Source of the DNA: Nostoc sp. CHAB 5844
Lineage (GTDB): Bacteria; Cyanobacteriota; Cyanobacteriia; Cyanobacteriales; Nostocaceae
Direction of reading: 5' to 3'
DNA: 36,084 nt
Assembly: GCF_020829595.1 (NCBI RefSeq)
Contig: NZ_JAIVFW010000069.1
Location: 1 to 36,084, forward strand
The number at the start of each line of letters is the position of its first letter. Position 1 is the stretch's first letter. Below, in pieces: positions 8,364 through 16,772 of this stretch. The notes beneath the pieces were generated by a model. The model was given only the letters and a program-made list of their open reading frames with translations, was not told the origin of the DNA and ran no database searches. The position numbers were made by a program, and so were the translations under genes.

Positions 8364-8690
8364 TTCTTTCTCCAAAAGCTGTAGGAGATTTAGAAGCCAT
8401 TGTTAGGTACATTGCCTTAAGTAATCCTGAAACTGCGAGGAAGCTAGGTCAGGAACTCCTTGAAAAGGCCAAGGAGTTGAGCCAGTGCGTTGGACGGGTT
8501 TCCCGGCTTAAAGCAACTGGCGTTGAGCCAATTTCCCTACCGAGGTCAACAAGTACCTGAATTTAATGATTCAAATATCCGTCAACTTATTCTTAAGCCT
8601 TACCGAATTATTTATCGTGTAGAGGAAGAGCAAAAACGAATCAGTGTTGCTAGGTTTTGGCATTCGGCACAAGAGAGCTTAGAGTTTTAA
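8354..8690 (+). pseudogene. ParE/RelE-type toxin split by a repeat insertion
   Basis: Frame 2 gives YQVVLSPKAVGDLEAIVRYI and continues to KAKELSQ (8354-8485). The family then resumes in frame 3 as FPYRGQQVPEFNDSNIRQLI, running to RISVARFWHSAQESLEF and a stop at 8688-8690. Between them sit 46 extra bases: a 37-bp insert plus a second copy of the 9-mer GTTGAGCCA (8476-8484 and 8522-8530). Since 46 is not a multiple of 3, the frame shifts; reading on in frame 2 stops early. Removing the 46 bases restores a continuous protein. The toxin frame also lacks an ATG, GTG or TTG near its start (only GTC after a TGA), suggesting a second lesion or an unusual start. The toxin should be inactive. Confidence 0.82.
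8481..8530 (+). mobile_element. 41-bp palindromic element, copy 2, inserted in the toxin gene
   Basis: The 41-bp core 8481-8521 matches copy 1 at 5542-5582. It is bounded by a 9-bp direct repeat, GTTGAGCCA, as expected of a target duplication or a repeat-mediated insertion. The core can fold: GTTG (8489-8492 region) pairs with CAAC and GCCA with TGGC. It has no coding capacity, so it would need a transposase supplied in trans. Confidence 0.72.
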
Positions 8691-8821
8691 ATTCGGATAA
8701 TTTATTATTTACTTAGCCAATTTTATCTAATTTTTATTACAAACTAAGTGCTAAGTGAAATAAGTTATTGTGCATAAATTCTAGATATGAATGTTTCAAT
8801 ACGTAATATACGCAAGATGAA

Positions 8822-9247
8822 TTGTCAGCACTTCTAAACCTATATAAACATCTGAACCCAACAGATGCTCCTTTACCTGACGAATTAAAACTTCAGGAAA
8901 TATGGCACGAAATATTGAGCGATCGCAAAATTAGTTGCTTTGTAGCTGACATGCATGGAAACTTAATAGCGTCCTGTATTTTAGTGGTTGTCCCTAATCT
9001 GACGCGAGGCGCTCGTCCCTATGGACTGATTGAAAATGTGATTACTCATGCTGAGTATCGTCGCCAAGGTGTAGGGACACGCTTGATAAATCATGCTCTG
9101 CAATTTGCATGGGATCAAAATTGTTACAAAGTTATGCTTCTAAGTAGCAATCAACGGCAGGAAGTACACCAGTTCTACGAAAAAAGCGGATTTAAGAAAG
9201 ATATTAAAACTGGTTTTGTTGCTACTAGACCACTATCTAGCTTTTGA
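8822..9247 (+). CDS. GNAT-family N-acetyltransferase, frameshifted near its start
   Basis: The acetyl-CoA-binding motif A is clear: LIENVITHAEYRRQGVGTRL (RRQGVG is the R/QxxGxG/A loop). Motif B follows with HQFYEKSGF. The substrate is unknown. The normal N-terminal strand is in another frame: ATG 8787 begins MNVSIRNIRK, and this frame would continue perfectly as DELSALLNLYKHLN if one A were present in the AAGATGAATTG stretch at 8814-8824. A single-base deletion is therefore likely. Translation could still start at TTG 8822, yielding 141 residues without the first beta strand. It may be a recent pseudogene, a truncated but active enzyme, or a sequencing error in an A-run. Confidence 0.75.
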   Translation: MSALLNLYKHLNPTDAPLPDELKLQEIWHEILSDRKISCFVADMHGNLIASCILVVVPNLTRGARPYGLIENVITHAEYRRQGVGTRLINHALQFAWDQNCYKVMLLSSNQRQEVHQFYEKSGFKKDIKTGFVATRPLSSF

Positions 9248-9513
9248 TCAAACAAAAGTTAAAAACTCTACTGACAAATCCAAATTCTTTCCTTACACGT
9301 CACCTCTTTAAACCCACTCACCCAACCCTGCCAAGGGTTTTGTCTTTTCTTTGTAGATTCATCTCAGTTTCTAGTAACTTTATTCATGCTTTGCGGTGTA
9401 GCAAGTTCATAAAGACTGCCTCCTGCCTTCTTATACTAGAGTCAGGCAATCACAAAAATAAAAAGCTTGATATTTGCAGATTGCACACCTAGCCACAAAA
9501 ACATCAAAACGAA

Positions 9514-9897
9514 ATGCAGCGTACAGTCCTTTTGGCAAAAATTCACAACTGCACCCTCACCGGAGCGAATATTAATTACGTAGGAAGTATCAGCATCGAT
9601 GAAATGTTGTTAGAAAAAGCTGGCATTTTCCCCTACGAGCAAGTGCAAGTAGTAAACGTTGCCAATGGTGAGCGCTTCATTACTTATGCCATCACGGCTC
9701 CAGCCAATTCGGGAATAATTGAATTAAATGGAGCGGCGGCACGTCTAGGCATTGTGGGCGATCGCTTGATTATAATGGCTTACGGGCAGTTCTCTATGGA
9801 AGAGTTAAAATATTACTCTCCTACGGTAGTCATTGTGGATGAAAAAAACCGACTATTAGAAGTGCGGCACTACGATGACCTGCTCAGTAAGGTCTAA
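9514..9897 (+). CDS. panD: Aspartate 1-decarboxylase
   Basis: This enzyme converts L-aspartate to beta-alanine plus CO2, the beta-alanine branch of pantothenate and coenzyme A synthesis. The proenzyme cleaves itself between Gly24 and Ser25 (YVGSISID here), and Ser25 becomes the pyruvoyl cofactor. Other conserved parts are the N-terminal [12 protein letters not shown], the substrate-binding YITYAI-like segment ERFITYAI, and [20 protein letters not shown]. The 127-residue length is normal. The next gene starts 11 bases after its stop, so they probably form an operon. Confidence 0.96.
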   Translation: MQRTVLLAKIHNCTLTGANINYVGSISIDEMLLEKAGIFPYEQVQVVNVANGERFITYAITAPANSGIIELNGAAARLGIVGDRLIIMAYGQFSMEELKYYSPTVVIVDEKNRLLEVRHYDDLLSKV

Positions 9898-9908
9898 TTT
9901 TCAGAAAA

Positions 9909-10817
9909 ATGTCAAATTTTGCGCCGTCGGATTCCCAAAGCTCCGTAACTGAAACCGCAGCTACGTCCCCTAGTAGTTCAGCGGGTGAATTTTTTGTGCA
10001 ATTCTGGGGCGTTAGGGGTTTAATTGCTACCCCAGCTAGTAATGCCAATCGCTATGGCGGTAACACTGCTTGTGTAGAAATACAAGTAGCAGGTAAACGC
10101 TTGATTTTTGATGGCGGAACTGGCTTACGCACACTCGGTAAATCTTTGCGACAACTGCAACAGCCGATAGAAGCGTATTTATTTTTTACCAACTCTCAAT
10201 CCAATCGCATTCAAGGGTTTCCTTTTTTTGCACCAGCATTTGTTCCAGAAAACCGCTTTCATATTTACGGTTCGGCTGCTTCTAATAGTGCCTCTATTAA
10301 ACAATGCCTCTGCGATCAAATGCTACAGCCGCACTTCCCCTATCCGCTCCAAGTGATGCAGTCAGAATTGCAGTTCTATAATTTAATCCCAGGTAGCGAA
10401 GTGCAGCTAGATGATGTCACTGTCACCACAGCATTGATTAATCAAACTCAGCGTTCTGTTGGCTATAGAGTTTCCTGGCAAAACCAAAGTGTTGCCTATG
10501 TGACTGATTTAAATAAAAGTACTGATCCTGTTGATCAAGAGCAGATTTTACAGCTAGTCAAAGGTGTTGATTTGCTAATTGCCAATGCTACTTACATTCC
10601 GCCGACAGCCAATAGTCACGAATCGTCTGATTTACACTGGCAAGCGGCTGTAGAACTCGCCCAAAGTGCAGCAGTGCAGAAGTTAGTCATTTCCCATCAT
10701 CATCCAGACGATGACGATGATTTTCTCGACCAAGTGCAAACTGATGTGCAATCGGTCTTTCCCCAAGCTGTACTAGCCTGTGAAGGTCTAGGTCTAGTGT
10801 TATCCGTTGGGAATTGA
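9909..10817 (+). CDS. Metallo-beta-lactamase-fold protein without its metal ligands
   Basis: This 302-residue protein has a Ser/Thr-rich start (1-28), then the fold of PhnP/cyclic-phosphodiesterase-like beta-lactamase proteins: FWGVRGLIATP, RYGGNTACVEI, LIFDGGTGLRTLG. Where relatives have THSHWDHIQGFPFF this protein has TNSQSNRIQGFPFF, so all three histidines and the aspartate of HxHxDH are replaced. Later sites are also changed: the usual DATY is NATY, and the distal HH is embedded in HHHPDDDDDF. The scaffold is otherwise well kept, which argues against simple decay. It is probably a pseudoenzyme with a binding or structural role. It is likely co-transcribed with panD and ends 1 base before the convergent methyltransferase. 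Confidence 0.85.
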   Translation: MSNFAPSDSQSSVTETAATSPSSSAGEFFVQFWGVRGLIATPASNANRYGGNTACVEIQVAGKRLIFDGGTGLRTLGKSLRQLQQPIEAYLFFTNSQSNRIQGFPFFAPAFVPENRFHIYGSAASNSASIKQCLCDQMLQPHFPYPLQVMQSELQFYNLIPGSEVQLDDVTVTTALINQTQRSVGYRVSWQNQSVAYVTDLNKSTDPVDQEQILQLVKGVDLLIANATYIPPTANSHESSDLHWQAAVELAQSAAVQKLVISHHHPDDDDDFLDQVQTDVQSVFPQAVLACEGLGLVLSVGN

Positions 10818-10818
10818 T

Positions 10819-11610
10819 TTACTTAACACAACGGATAATTGCATATACTCCGTGAGTTTCTACCTGTACAGAGTCTGGCTGAAAACCTGCGGCGATCGCA
10901 ATCTGCTGCAACTCATCTAGAGTAAAGAAGCGAAAGACTATACTGGGTAATGGTTGGAGAAATGTCGTTGCAAACAACTTACCACCACTACGCAATGCTT
11001 GATAAATATTGCGAATTCCTTGTTCAGCATCAGGCCAGCAGTGCATAGCAGCGCCACTATAGACCGCATCTAGAGCATTTGCTGCGAAGGGTAAGGCGGC
11101 GATATCGCCACGGATGATGGTTATTTGGGAGAGTAATATCCCATCTAATTGCATTTGCTGTTGTAATTGTCCCAGCATTGCCTCAGAGTAATCGAGTGCG
11201 AGAATTTGCTCACACTGGCGCAATAATGCCAAGCGTCGAGCCATAATGCCTGTACCGCAACTGATATCTGCTACAATTCCTAAATTTTCACCGAAAAATT
11301 CCACACACTGCTGAAATTCAATCTCAATACCACCCAAATTACGTAACCCCATTGCCCAAATTGGCGGTAGAATACGCTCGTATAAAAAGGAAATTATTGG
11401 TAAACGAAATAGCTCTGTGCGTAGAGGTTTTGCATCGGCAGCATCTTCAATCTCACCCTTGACTCTTGCAGGGGTTAAATCTAGTGAAGAAGAGGGCATT
11501 TTTGCTACTTCATTACGAAAGTAACTGTGGCACTGATTACAGTCCTGGGGTGCGTTAATGAGAGTTTTATGACAAACAGGGCAAGCGATCGCTTCCTCTA
11601 AACTAGACAT
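10819..11610 (-). CDS. SAM-dependent methyltransferase with N-terminal zinc ribbon
   Basis: The N-terminus carries CPVCHKTL ... CNQCHSYF, a four-cysteine zinc ribbon. The class I methyltransferase domain has motif I ADISCGTGIMARRLA, the acidic residue after strand 2 (ILALDYSEAML), RGDIAALPF, and the UbiE-like HCWPDAEQGIRNIYQALRSG. This matches the architecture of cyanobacterial and plastid UbiE/COQ5-like methyltransferases; the substrate is unknown. ATG at 11610 is preferred over an in-frame GTG at 11640 because the zinc ribbon begins soon after it. The gene converges on the preceding one with a 1-base gap. Confidence 0.82.
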   Translation of the reverse strand: MSSLEEAIACPVCHKTLINAPQDCNQCHSYFRNEVAKMPSSSLDLTPARVKGEIEDAADAKPLRTELFRLPIISFLYERILPPIWAMGLRNLGGIEIEFQQCVEFFGENLGIVADISCGTGIMARRLALLRQCEQILALDYSEAMLGQLQQQMQLDGILLSQITIIRGDIAALPFAANALDAVYSGAAMHCWPDAEQGIRNIYQALRSGGKLFATTFLQPLPSIVFRFFTLDELQQIAIAAGFQPDSVQVETHGVYAIIRCVK

Positions 11611-11640
11611 AGCTTTTTTATTTTTATCCAAACTAATCAC

Positions 11641-12114
11641 TTCTAACTGAGAATATTTTTTCTGTTTTAATTGCTACATTGCATAAATGATAAAATTTGA
11701 TGAATTACTGACTAGATAATAACTAGCACTTGCATTGATTAAGGGAAAACACTGCTGAAAAGTGTAAGATTTTTATAAATTTTTCGCAAAAAATCCGTAA
11801 ATATTGTAATTTAGATATCATTACATTGTAGTATTCTTGCCAGAGAACATTGCTACTGTCCATATACAGTGAAATTTTCTCAAAAAAAAGTAGTAAACAA
11901 ATTTATTTGGGTGTATCACGCTTCGACAAATTACCTCAGCATAGAATTCCAAGCTATGTAAACAAAATCTACATCGTTAGCAGACTTATATGTAGTTAGC
12001 TTTCGGCAAATTGTTGTCGAAGGACAGATTCATTTTGTCTACATAGTCGGGAATTTAACTGTGGCGACTATTCTTGTTCACTCATTTTTCAAGGTACAGG
12101 TAGGTAAATTAAAC
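11641..12114. other. AT-rich intergenic region before the PEP-CTERM pair
   Basis: About 470 AT-rich bases precede the first PEP-CTERM start. A 9-bp inverted repeat CTTCGACAA/TTGTCGAAG (11921-11929, 12014-12022) encloses about 84 bases, and a CTACAT/ATGTAG hairpin lies within it (about 11969-11995). They may be regulatory or a repeat. No gene is seen; the 18 codons from GTG 12061 to ATG 12115 are absent from the paralog and are not counted as coding. Confidence 0.4.
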
Positions 12115-12906
12115 ATGACAATAATCAAGTTAATGTTTGCTATTAGCTTGACAGTAGTTCCCGTAATTCTAAGTTTTGTAGAACCAGCCGCAGCACAAAG
12201 AAGACTTAGAGCTAATACATACTCTCAAACAGGAGAAAACGAGCAAGGTGTGGATGCTCAATTCAATTTAGTTGATACGGCTAGGGATGGTAGTGAAATA
12301 ACTGATAGTGCCAGTAGCTTAAGATTAGGTCTATTTCAAGGAGCCATACAAGACTATGTAGAAGGGGTGGGAGAAGTTTGTCTTAACCCTGATCGTGAAG
12401 CTAACCAGCCTAATTGCCCTTCTGATTATAGCGGTACAGGTCGTTATGTTTTAGATGCTTCTGGGTTCCCGATTTTAAATCCAGATTACCCTTTCATTCC
12501 TTATGCTGGATTTATTTCATTCGATGCAGATTTACGGGCAGAATTTATTGAACAAGATCAACTGTTTGAATCTGAACTTGGAGGTATTCGAGACAGTATC
12601 GCATATAGTATTATCCGCCCCGGACAAACTGAACCATTGTACAGTTATCGCCTAGACTTTGCCCGCTTTGGATTTGATCAAAATCAAGCTATCAACAATT
12701 TGTCTTATATTCTGGAACAAAATGTCTTAGGCAGAGCGCGTCCCGTAATAGTTTTTGATGATTTCACCGATTTAGGAATAGGCGACGCTCTCATCCAAAA
12801 TCGTTTTGAGCGAGACATACCAAATGCTGTCCCTGAGCCTAGTGCCACTCTTGGGGCTTTAGCTGCTGTGAGTATAGGGGTGCTATTCAAGCGGAAAACA
12901 AAATAG
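12115..12906 (+). CDS. PEP-CTERM surface protein, tandem copy 1
   Basis: The protein has a signal peptide (MTIIKLMFAISLTVVPVILS, cleavage probably after the alanines of PAAAQ) and a secreted domain of about 200 residues. It ends in the sorting signal VPEPS, a hydrophobic helix, and FKRKTK. PEP-CTERM tails are recognised by exosortase, which cleaves and anchors or releases proteins at the outer surface; no exosortase is in this window. The middle domain is unfamiliar. Recognisable landmarks are DRDGSEITDSAS-type, LGLFQGAIQDY, FDADLRAEF, RLDFARFG and NNLSYILEQNVLG, plus a Cys pair around residue 95. I chose ATG 12115 rather than GTG 12061 because the paralog aligns from here. A second copy follows 103 bases downstream. 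Confidence 0.8.
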   Translation: MTIIKLMFAISLTVVPVILSFVEPAAAQRRLRANTYSQTGENEQGVDAQFNLVDTARDGSEITDSASSLRLGLFQGAIQDYVEGVGEVCLNPDREANQPNCPSDYSGTGRYVLDASGFPILNPDYPFIPYAGFISFDADLRAEFIEQDQLFESELGGIRDSIAYSIIRPGQTEPLYSYRLDFARFGFDQNQAINNLSYILEQNVLGRARPVIVFDDFTDLGIGDALIQNRFERDIPNAVPEPSATLGALAAVSIGVLFKRKTK

Positions 12907-13015
12907 GTTTGAACTATTTCAATACACAAAAAATCAACATCACGATTTTCCAATTTTGGCAGCAATCTAGCTTTTCTCTTTCGCATTCAAGACAGTTTTT
13001 ATAGCTCTGGTGAAA

Positions 13016-13810
13016 ATGTCAATAATCAAATTAGCGTTTGCTATTACCTTGTCAGTAGTTCCCGTAATTCTAAGTTTTGTAGAACCAGCCGCAGCACAAA
13101 GAAGACTTAGAACTAACACATACTCTCAAACAGGCTCAGACCAACAAAATGCGCTTGCTCAATTTAATTTAGCTAATACGGACAGAGATGGTAGTGAAAT
13201 CACAGATAGTGCCAGTGATTTAAGAATAGGTCTTTTTCAAGGAGCCATACAAGACTATATATCAGGAAATGGAGAAGTTTGTATTAACGGTGGTAATCTT
13301 GATTTTCAACCCAATTGTCCTGCAAGTTCCAATAACATAGGTCGTTATGTATTAGATGCTTCTGGCTTCGTCATTTTTAATCCAGATCGACCTTTTGTTC
13401 CTAATACTGGAATAATTTTTGATGCAGATTTACGGGCAGAATTTATTGAAAACGATCCAGCGTTTGAATTTTTTGGTGGTATTCGGAATTCAATCGCATA
13501 TAGTATCGTTCGTCCAGGACAAATTGAATCAATATTGAATTATCGCCTAGACTTTGCCCGATTTGGAATTGACCCTAATCAAGCTGTCAACAATTTGTCT
13601 TATATTCTGGAACAAAATGTCTTAGGCAAAGCCAGTAGTGCCGTAACTTTTACTGATGGTTCTATCCAATTAGTAGGTGGCGACGTTCTCATCCAAAATC
13701 GTTTTGAGCGAGACATACCAAATGCTGTCCCTGAGCCTAGTACCGCTCTTGGGGCTTTAGCTGCTGTGAGTATAGGGGTGCTATTCAAGCGGAAAAATAA
13801 ACAAGTTTAA
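13016..13810 (+). CDS. PEP-CTERM surface protein, tandem copy 2
   Basis: This is a paralog of the preceding gene over its whole length, with the same signal peptide, the same landmarks (GSEITDSAS, FQGAIQDY, FDADLRAEFIE, NNLSYILEQNVLG) and the same VPEPS-helix-FKRKNK ending. Similarity is uneven. The first 75 or so and last 100 or so bases are nearly identical in DNA, while the centre has diverged with small indels. That suggests selection for variation in the exposed domain or gene conversion at the ends. ATG 13016 is chosen; GTG 13010 is two codons upstream and possible. It precedes the TPS exoprotein by about 90 bases on the same strand, so a surface-protein operon is plausible. Confidence 0.8.
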   Translation: MSIIKLAFAITLSVVPVILSFVEPAAAQRRLRTNTYSQTGSDQQNALAQFNLANTDRDGSEITDSASDLRIGLFQGAIQDYISGNGEVCINGGNLDFQPNCPASSNNIGRYVLDASGFVIFNPDRPFVPNTGIIFDADLRAEFIENDPAFEFFGGIRNSIAYSIVRPGQIESILNYRLDFARFGIDPNQAVNNLSYILEQNVLGKASSAVTFTDGSIQLVGGDVLIQNRFERDIPNAVPEPSTALGALAAVSIGVLFKRKNKQV

Positions 13811-13900
13811 ACCGTAGTCGAGCAACGCCACCTGTCTAGGTTGTTGTATTAACAGCACAACTCACAATTCATTTCTATAAAGCTAAAGCTGCTCAAAGTC

Positions 13901-16645
13901 ATGCAAATATCTTCATTCAGAGTCTGGGCTTTTACCGGAGGTTTTTTGTTATGTCTGTTAACTATTCAACCAACTACAGCACAGATTATTCCAGATACCT
14001 CCTTACCTCAAAACTCTATTGTTCCGCCTAATTGTATCGACTGTGAAATTACAGGTGGCACTAGAGTAGGTAACAATCTTTTTCACAGTTTTGAGCAGTT
14101 TTCTATACCTACAGGTGGCGTTGCTTATTTCAATAACGCTGTGACTGTCGAGAACATCATCAGCCGTGTCACAGGTAACTCTATTTCTAACATTGATGGG
14201 TTAATTCGCACTAATCCAGCAGCTAACTTGTTTTTGCTTAATCCTTATGGAATTATTTTTGGCCCCAACGCTTCACTTGATGTTGGTAGCTCTTTTATTG
14301 CAACTACTGCTAGTAAATTGGCCTTTGCTGATGGCACTGTATTTAACACCACAACAAACGGAACTACACCTCTGCTAACTATTAGCCGACCGATAGGTCT
14401 AATATTTAATCAAACGCCCGGTAGAATTGTCAATCAAGCAGCTTCATTAGATTTAAATGACAACCCGATTGGACTTCAGATCCCCGCAGGAAGGACTTTA
14501 GCACTCGTGGGTGGTGAGGTAGCCCTAGAAGGAGGCTTTTTAACCACACCTGGAGGAAGAATTGAGTTAGGTAGTGTTTCTGGTAATAGTGTAGTTAGTC
14601 TGACACCTATAGACAAAGGCTGGATGTTGGGTTACGCAGGTGTGCAAAACTTTCAAGACATTACTTTAAATCAAGCAGCTTTTATTGGTTCCAGTGATTT
14701 AATGGGTGCTGACATCAAAATTCAAGGCAGGCTAGTTTCCCTGACTGAAGGTAGTCAAATTAGCTCCTTAGCTGGAACTGGTGGTCAAGCAGGGAATTTA
14801 CAAATAAATGCTTCGGAGCAATTAGAACTAGTGGCTACTCCAGCAGACTTTTTTATCACTAGTCTAGCTAATGAAGTTGAGGGTGAAGCTACAGGTGAAG
14901 GTCGAATTTTAGGAATTACTACTAAACGCTTGATTATTCAAAATGGAGCGCAAGTATCAACTTCAACTTTTGGTGCAGGTCGAGGAATAGATTTAAATGT
15001 GACAGCCTCGGAATTAGTCGAATTGTCAGGCAATGCGTCAGCTTTTAACTTGTCTAGTGGTGTTTTTGCTGGATCTGATGTAGGTTCTACAGGCAAAGGG
15101 GGAACTCTCACAATTGAAACTGGACGTTTGATTCTTAGAGATGGAGCGCAAGTATCAACTTCAACTTTTGGTGCAGGTGATGCAGGAGATTTAAGAGTAA
15201 TAGCATCTGATTTGGTGACAGTTGAAGGTAGGACTCCAGATAATGTGCAAGCTAGTGGTTTATTTGCTCAAGTTGAAGACGGCTCTGGTGATGGTGGAAA
15301 TTTGATAATTGAGACTCAAAGGTTGAATGTTTTAAGAGGAGCGCAGATATCCACTTCGGCTCGCAGTGGTGGTAGCGGCGGAAATTTAACTATTGATGCT
15401 GGCGATTTCGTCCTTTTGAGTGGATTTGCATCGACAGCAGACGATTTGAGCAGAAGCAACATTCTGGTTTCCGCAGAGCGGGGAGCTACTAAGAATGGCG
15501 GTAGTTTAAACATTACTACTGGGTTGCTCACTGTCGAGAAGGGAGCGAGAATTTCAGCAGATAACTTTGGTAGTGGTCAAGGGGGAACTGCCACTTTAAA
15601 TGTTAGACAGTTAGTAGTTCAAGATGGCGGCGCAATTAGAGCGGGTTCTTTTGGTGAAGGCCCTGGCGGAACTTTAACTGTATATGCTGACGATTTTGTT
15701 CAGGTTATTGGTACAGGAATGATCGGTTCTACTCTTGTACCTAGTACCTTGTTTACTCAAGCTGAAGCATCAGGAAGGGCAGGTAACTTAAACATTACAA
15801 CCCCTAGACTCAATGTTGGAGATGGAGGACGCGTGACAGTTAATGGTGTAGGTTCTGGTGCTGCTGGTAACTTAACCATTACAACTAATGAACTGCGCCT
15901 TAATAGAGGTAATTTAACTGCTGAAACCAACGCCAAAGAGGGGGCTAATATCTCTTTACAAGGCTTAAAACTTTTGTTTTTACAAAATCAAAGCCTGATT
16001 TCTGCTCAAGCTTTCAACAATGCCAACGGTGGAAATATCAATATTGATGCCTCTAATGGTTTTGTAATTGCAGTTCCCAAACAAAATAATGACATTATTG
16101 CTACTGCCTTTATAGGTCGAGGTGGCAATATTAACATTACAGCCAATAATATATTCGGGTTTGAAGTAGGTAGAGCCAGACCAGGCGACACAGCAAATAA
16201 TATTGATGCTAGTTCTGAGTTTGGTTTTGCTGGAAATGTAACTATTAATACACCAGATATAGACCCCAGCCGTGGTTTAGTTAATTTACCTACAAGTTTG
16301 GTAGATGCTTCACAGGCGATCGCATCTGGCTGTTCTGCTAATGCTAAGGAGGGTGGCGACTTTATCGTTACAGGACGTGGCGGTTTGCCCCTTAGCCCTC
16401 ATGAAACTCTCAGTAGCGATATAGTATGGTCAGATACTCGGCTAACTAGAATTGCCAGCCAGACCAATCAAAGAGTAGCGCTCTCTACCCCCAAGGTTCA
16501 GCTCCACACTAGCGATGTATTAGCCAATGTCCCTGCTAATGATTGGGTGTTTAACAACAAAGGTGAAGTAACTCTGTTGGCAAATGCTTCTCGTGATACA
16601 CCCCATCATATAGGATTGATTTCTACTAGCTGTTCAAGATACTGA
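13901..16645 (+). CDS. Two-partner-secretion exoprotein (haemagglutinin-type TpsA)
   Basis: This 914-residue protein has a signal peptide at about 1-27 (...TIQPTTAQ). The TPS secretion domain follows (about 30-270), with NLFHSFEQFSIPTGG, GNSISNIDGLIRTNPAANLF, LLNPYGIIFGPNASLDVGSS and SRPIGLIFNQTPG. The family is exported through the outer membrane by a TpsB/Omp85 pore and folds as a long beta-helix. The rest is imperfect beta-helix repeats of about 60-70 residues (GAQVSTSTFGAG, GGNLTIDAG, GGTLTV). Near the C-terminus are cysteines in ASGCSANA and STSCSRY that may form a disulfide. No TpsB gene is in the window, so the pore must be elsewhere. Two PEP-CTERM genes precede it. The role is probably adhesion or sheath; the cargo is unknown. 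Confidence 0.9.
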   Translation: MQISSFRVWAFTGGFLLCLLTIQPTTAQIIPDTSLPQNSIVPPNCIDCEITGGTRVGNNLFHSFEQFSIPTGGVAYFNNAVTVENIISRVTGNSISNIDGLIRTNPAANLFLLNPYGIIFGPNASLDVGSSFIATTASKLAFADGTVFNTTTNGTTPLLTISRPIGLIFNQTPGRIVNQAASLDLNDNPIGLQIPAGRTLALVGGEVALEGGFLTTPGGRIELGSVSGNSVVSLTPIDKGWMLGYAGVQNFQDITLNQAAFIGSSDLMGADIKIQGRLVSLTEGSQISSLAGTGGQAGNLQINASEQLELVATPADFFITSLANEVEGEATGEGRILGITTKRLIIQNGAQVSTSTFGAGRGIDLNVTASELVELSGNASAFNLSSGVFAGSDVGSTGKGGTLTIETGRLILRDGAQVSTSTFGAGDAGDLRVIASDLVTVEGRTPDNVQASGLFAQVEDGSGDGGNLIIETQRLNVLRGAQISTSARSGGSGGNLTIDAGDFVLLSGFASTADDLSRSNILVSAERGATKNGGSLNITTGLLTVEKGARISADNFGSGQGGTATLNVRQLVVQDGGAIRAGSFGEGPGGTLTVYADDFVQVIGTGMIGSTLVPSTLFTQAEASGRAGNLNITTPRLNVGDGGRVTVNGVGSGAAGNLTITTNELRLNRGNLTAETNAKEGANISLQGLKLLFLQNQSLISAQAFNNANGGNINIDASNGFVIAVPKQNNDIIATAFIGRGGNINITANNIFGFEVGRARPGDTANNIDASSEFGFAGNVTINTPDIDPSRGLVNLPTSLVDASQAIASGCSANAKEGGDFIVTGRGGLPLSPHETLSSDIVWSDTRLTRIASQTNQRVALSTPKVQLHTSDVLANVPANDWVFNNKGEVTLLANASRDTPHHIGLISTSCSRY
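14943..15178 (+). repeat. Exact 38-base direct repeat inside the TPS gene
   Basis: Bases 14943-14980 and 15141-15178 are identical, 198 bases (66 codons) apart, and encode GAQVSTSTFGAG. This marks the beta-helix repeat length and offers a site for in-frame recombination. Confidence 0.85.
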
Positions 16646-16772
16646 TTGCCAAAGCATCCAGCGGTTTTGAAAGTCCGAAAGTCGTTGGAGCTAATGCCAA
16701 TTACTACAAACGTGCCTTATGGCAGATTACAACAATATAGTGATAGTGTAAAATCAAACCTTTTTCTTCCAG

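Noticed and set aside
9244-9492. 82-residue ORF after the GNAT gene
   Set aside because: TTG start overlapping the GNAT stop, basic low-complexity composition, no family; it probably lies in the panD promoter region.
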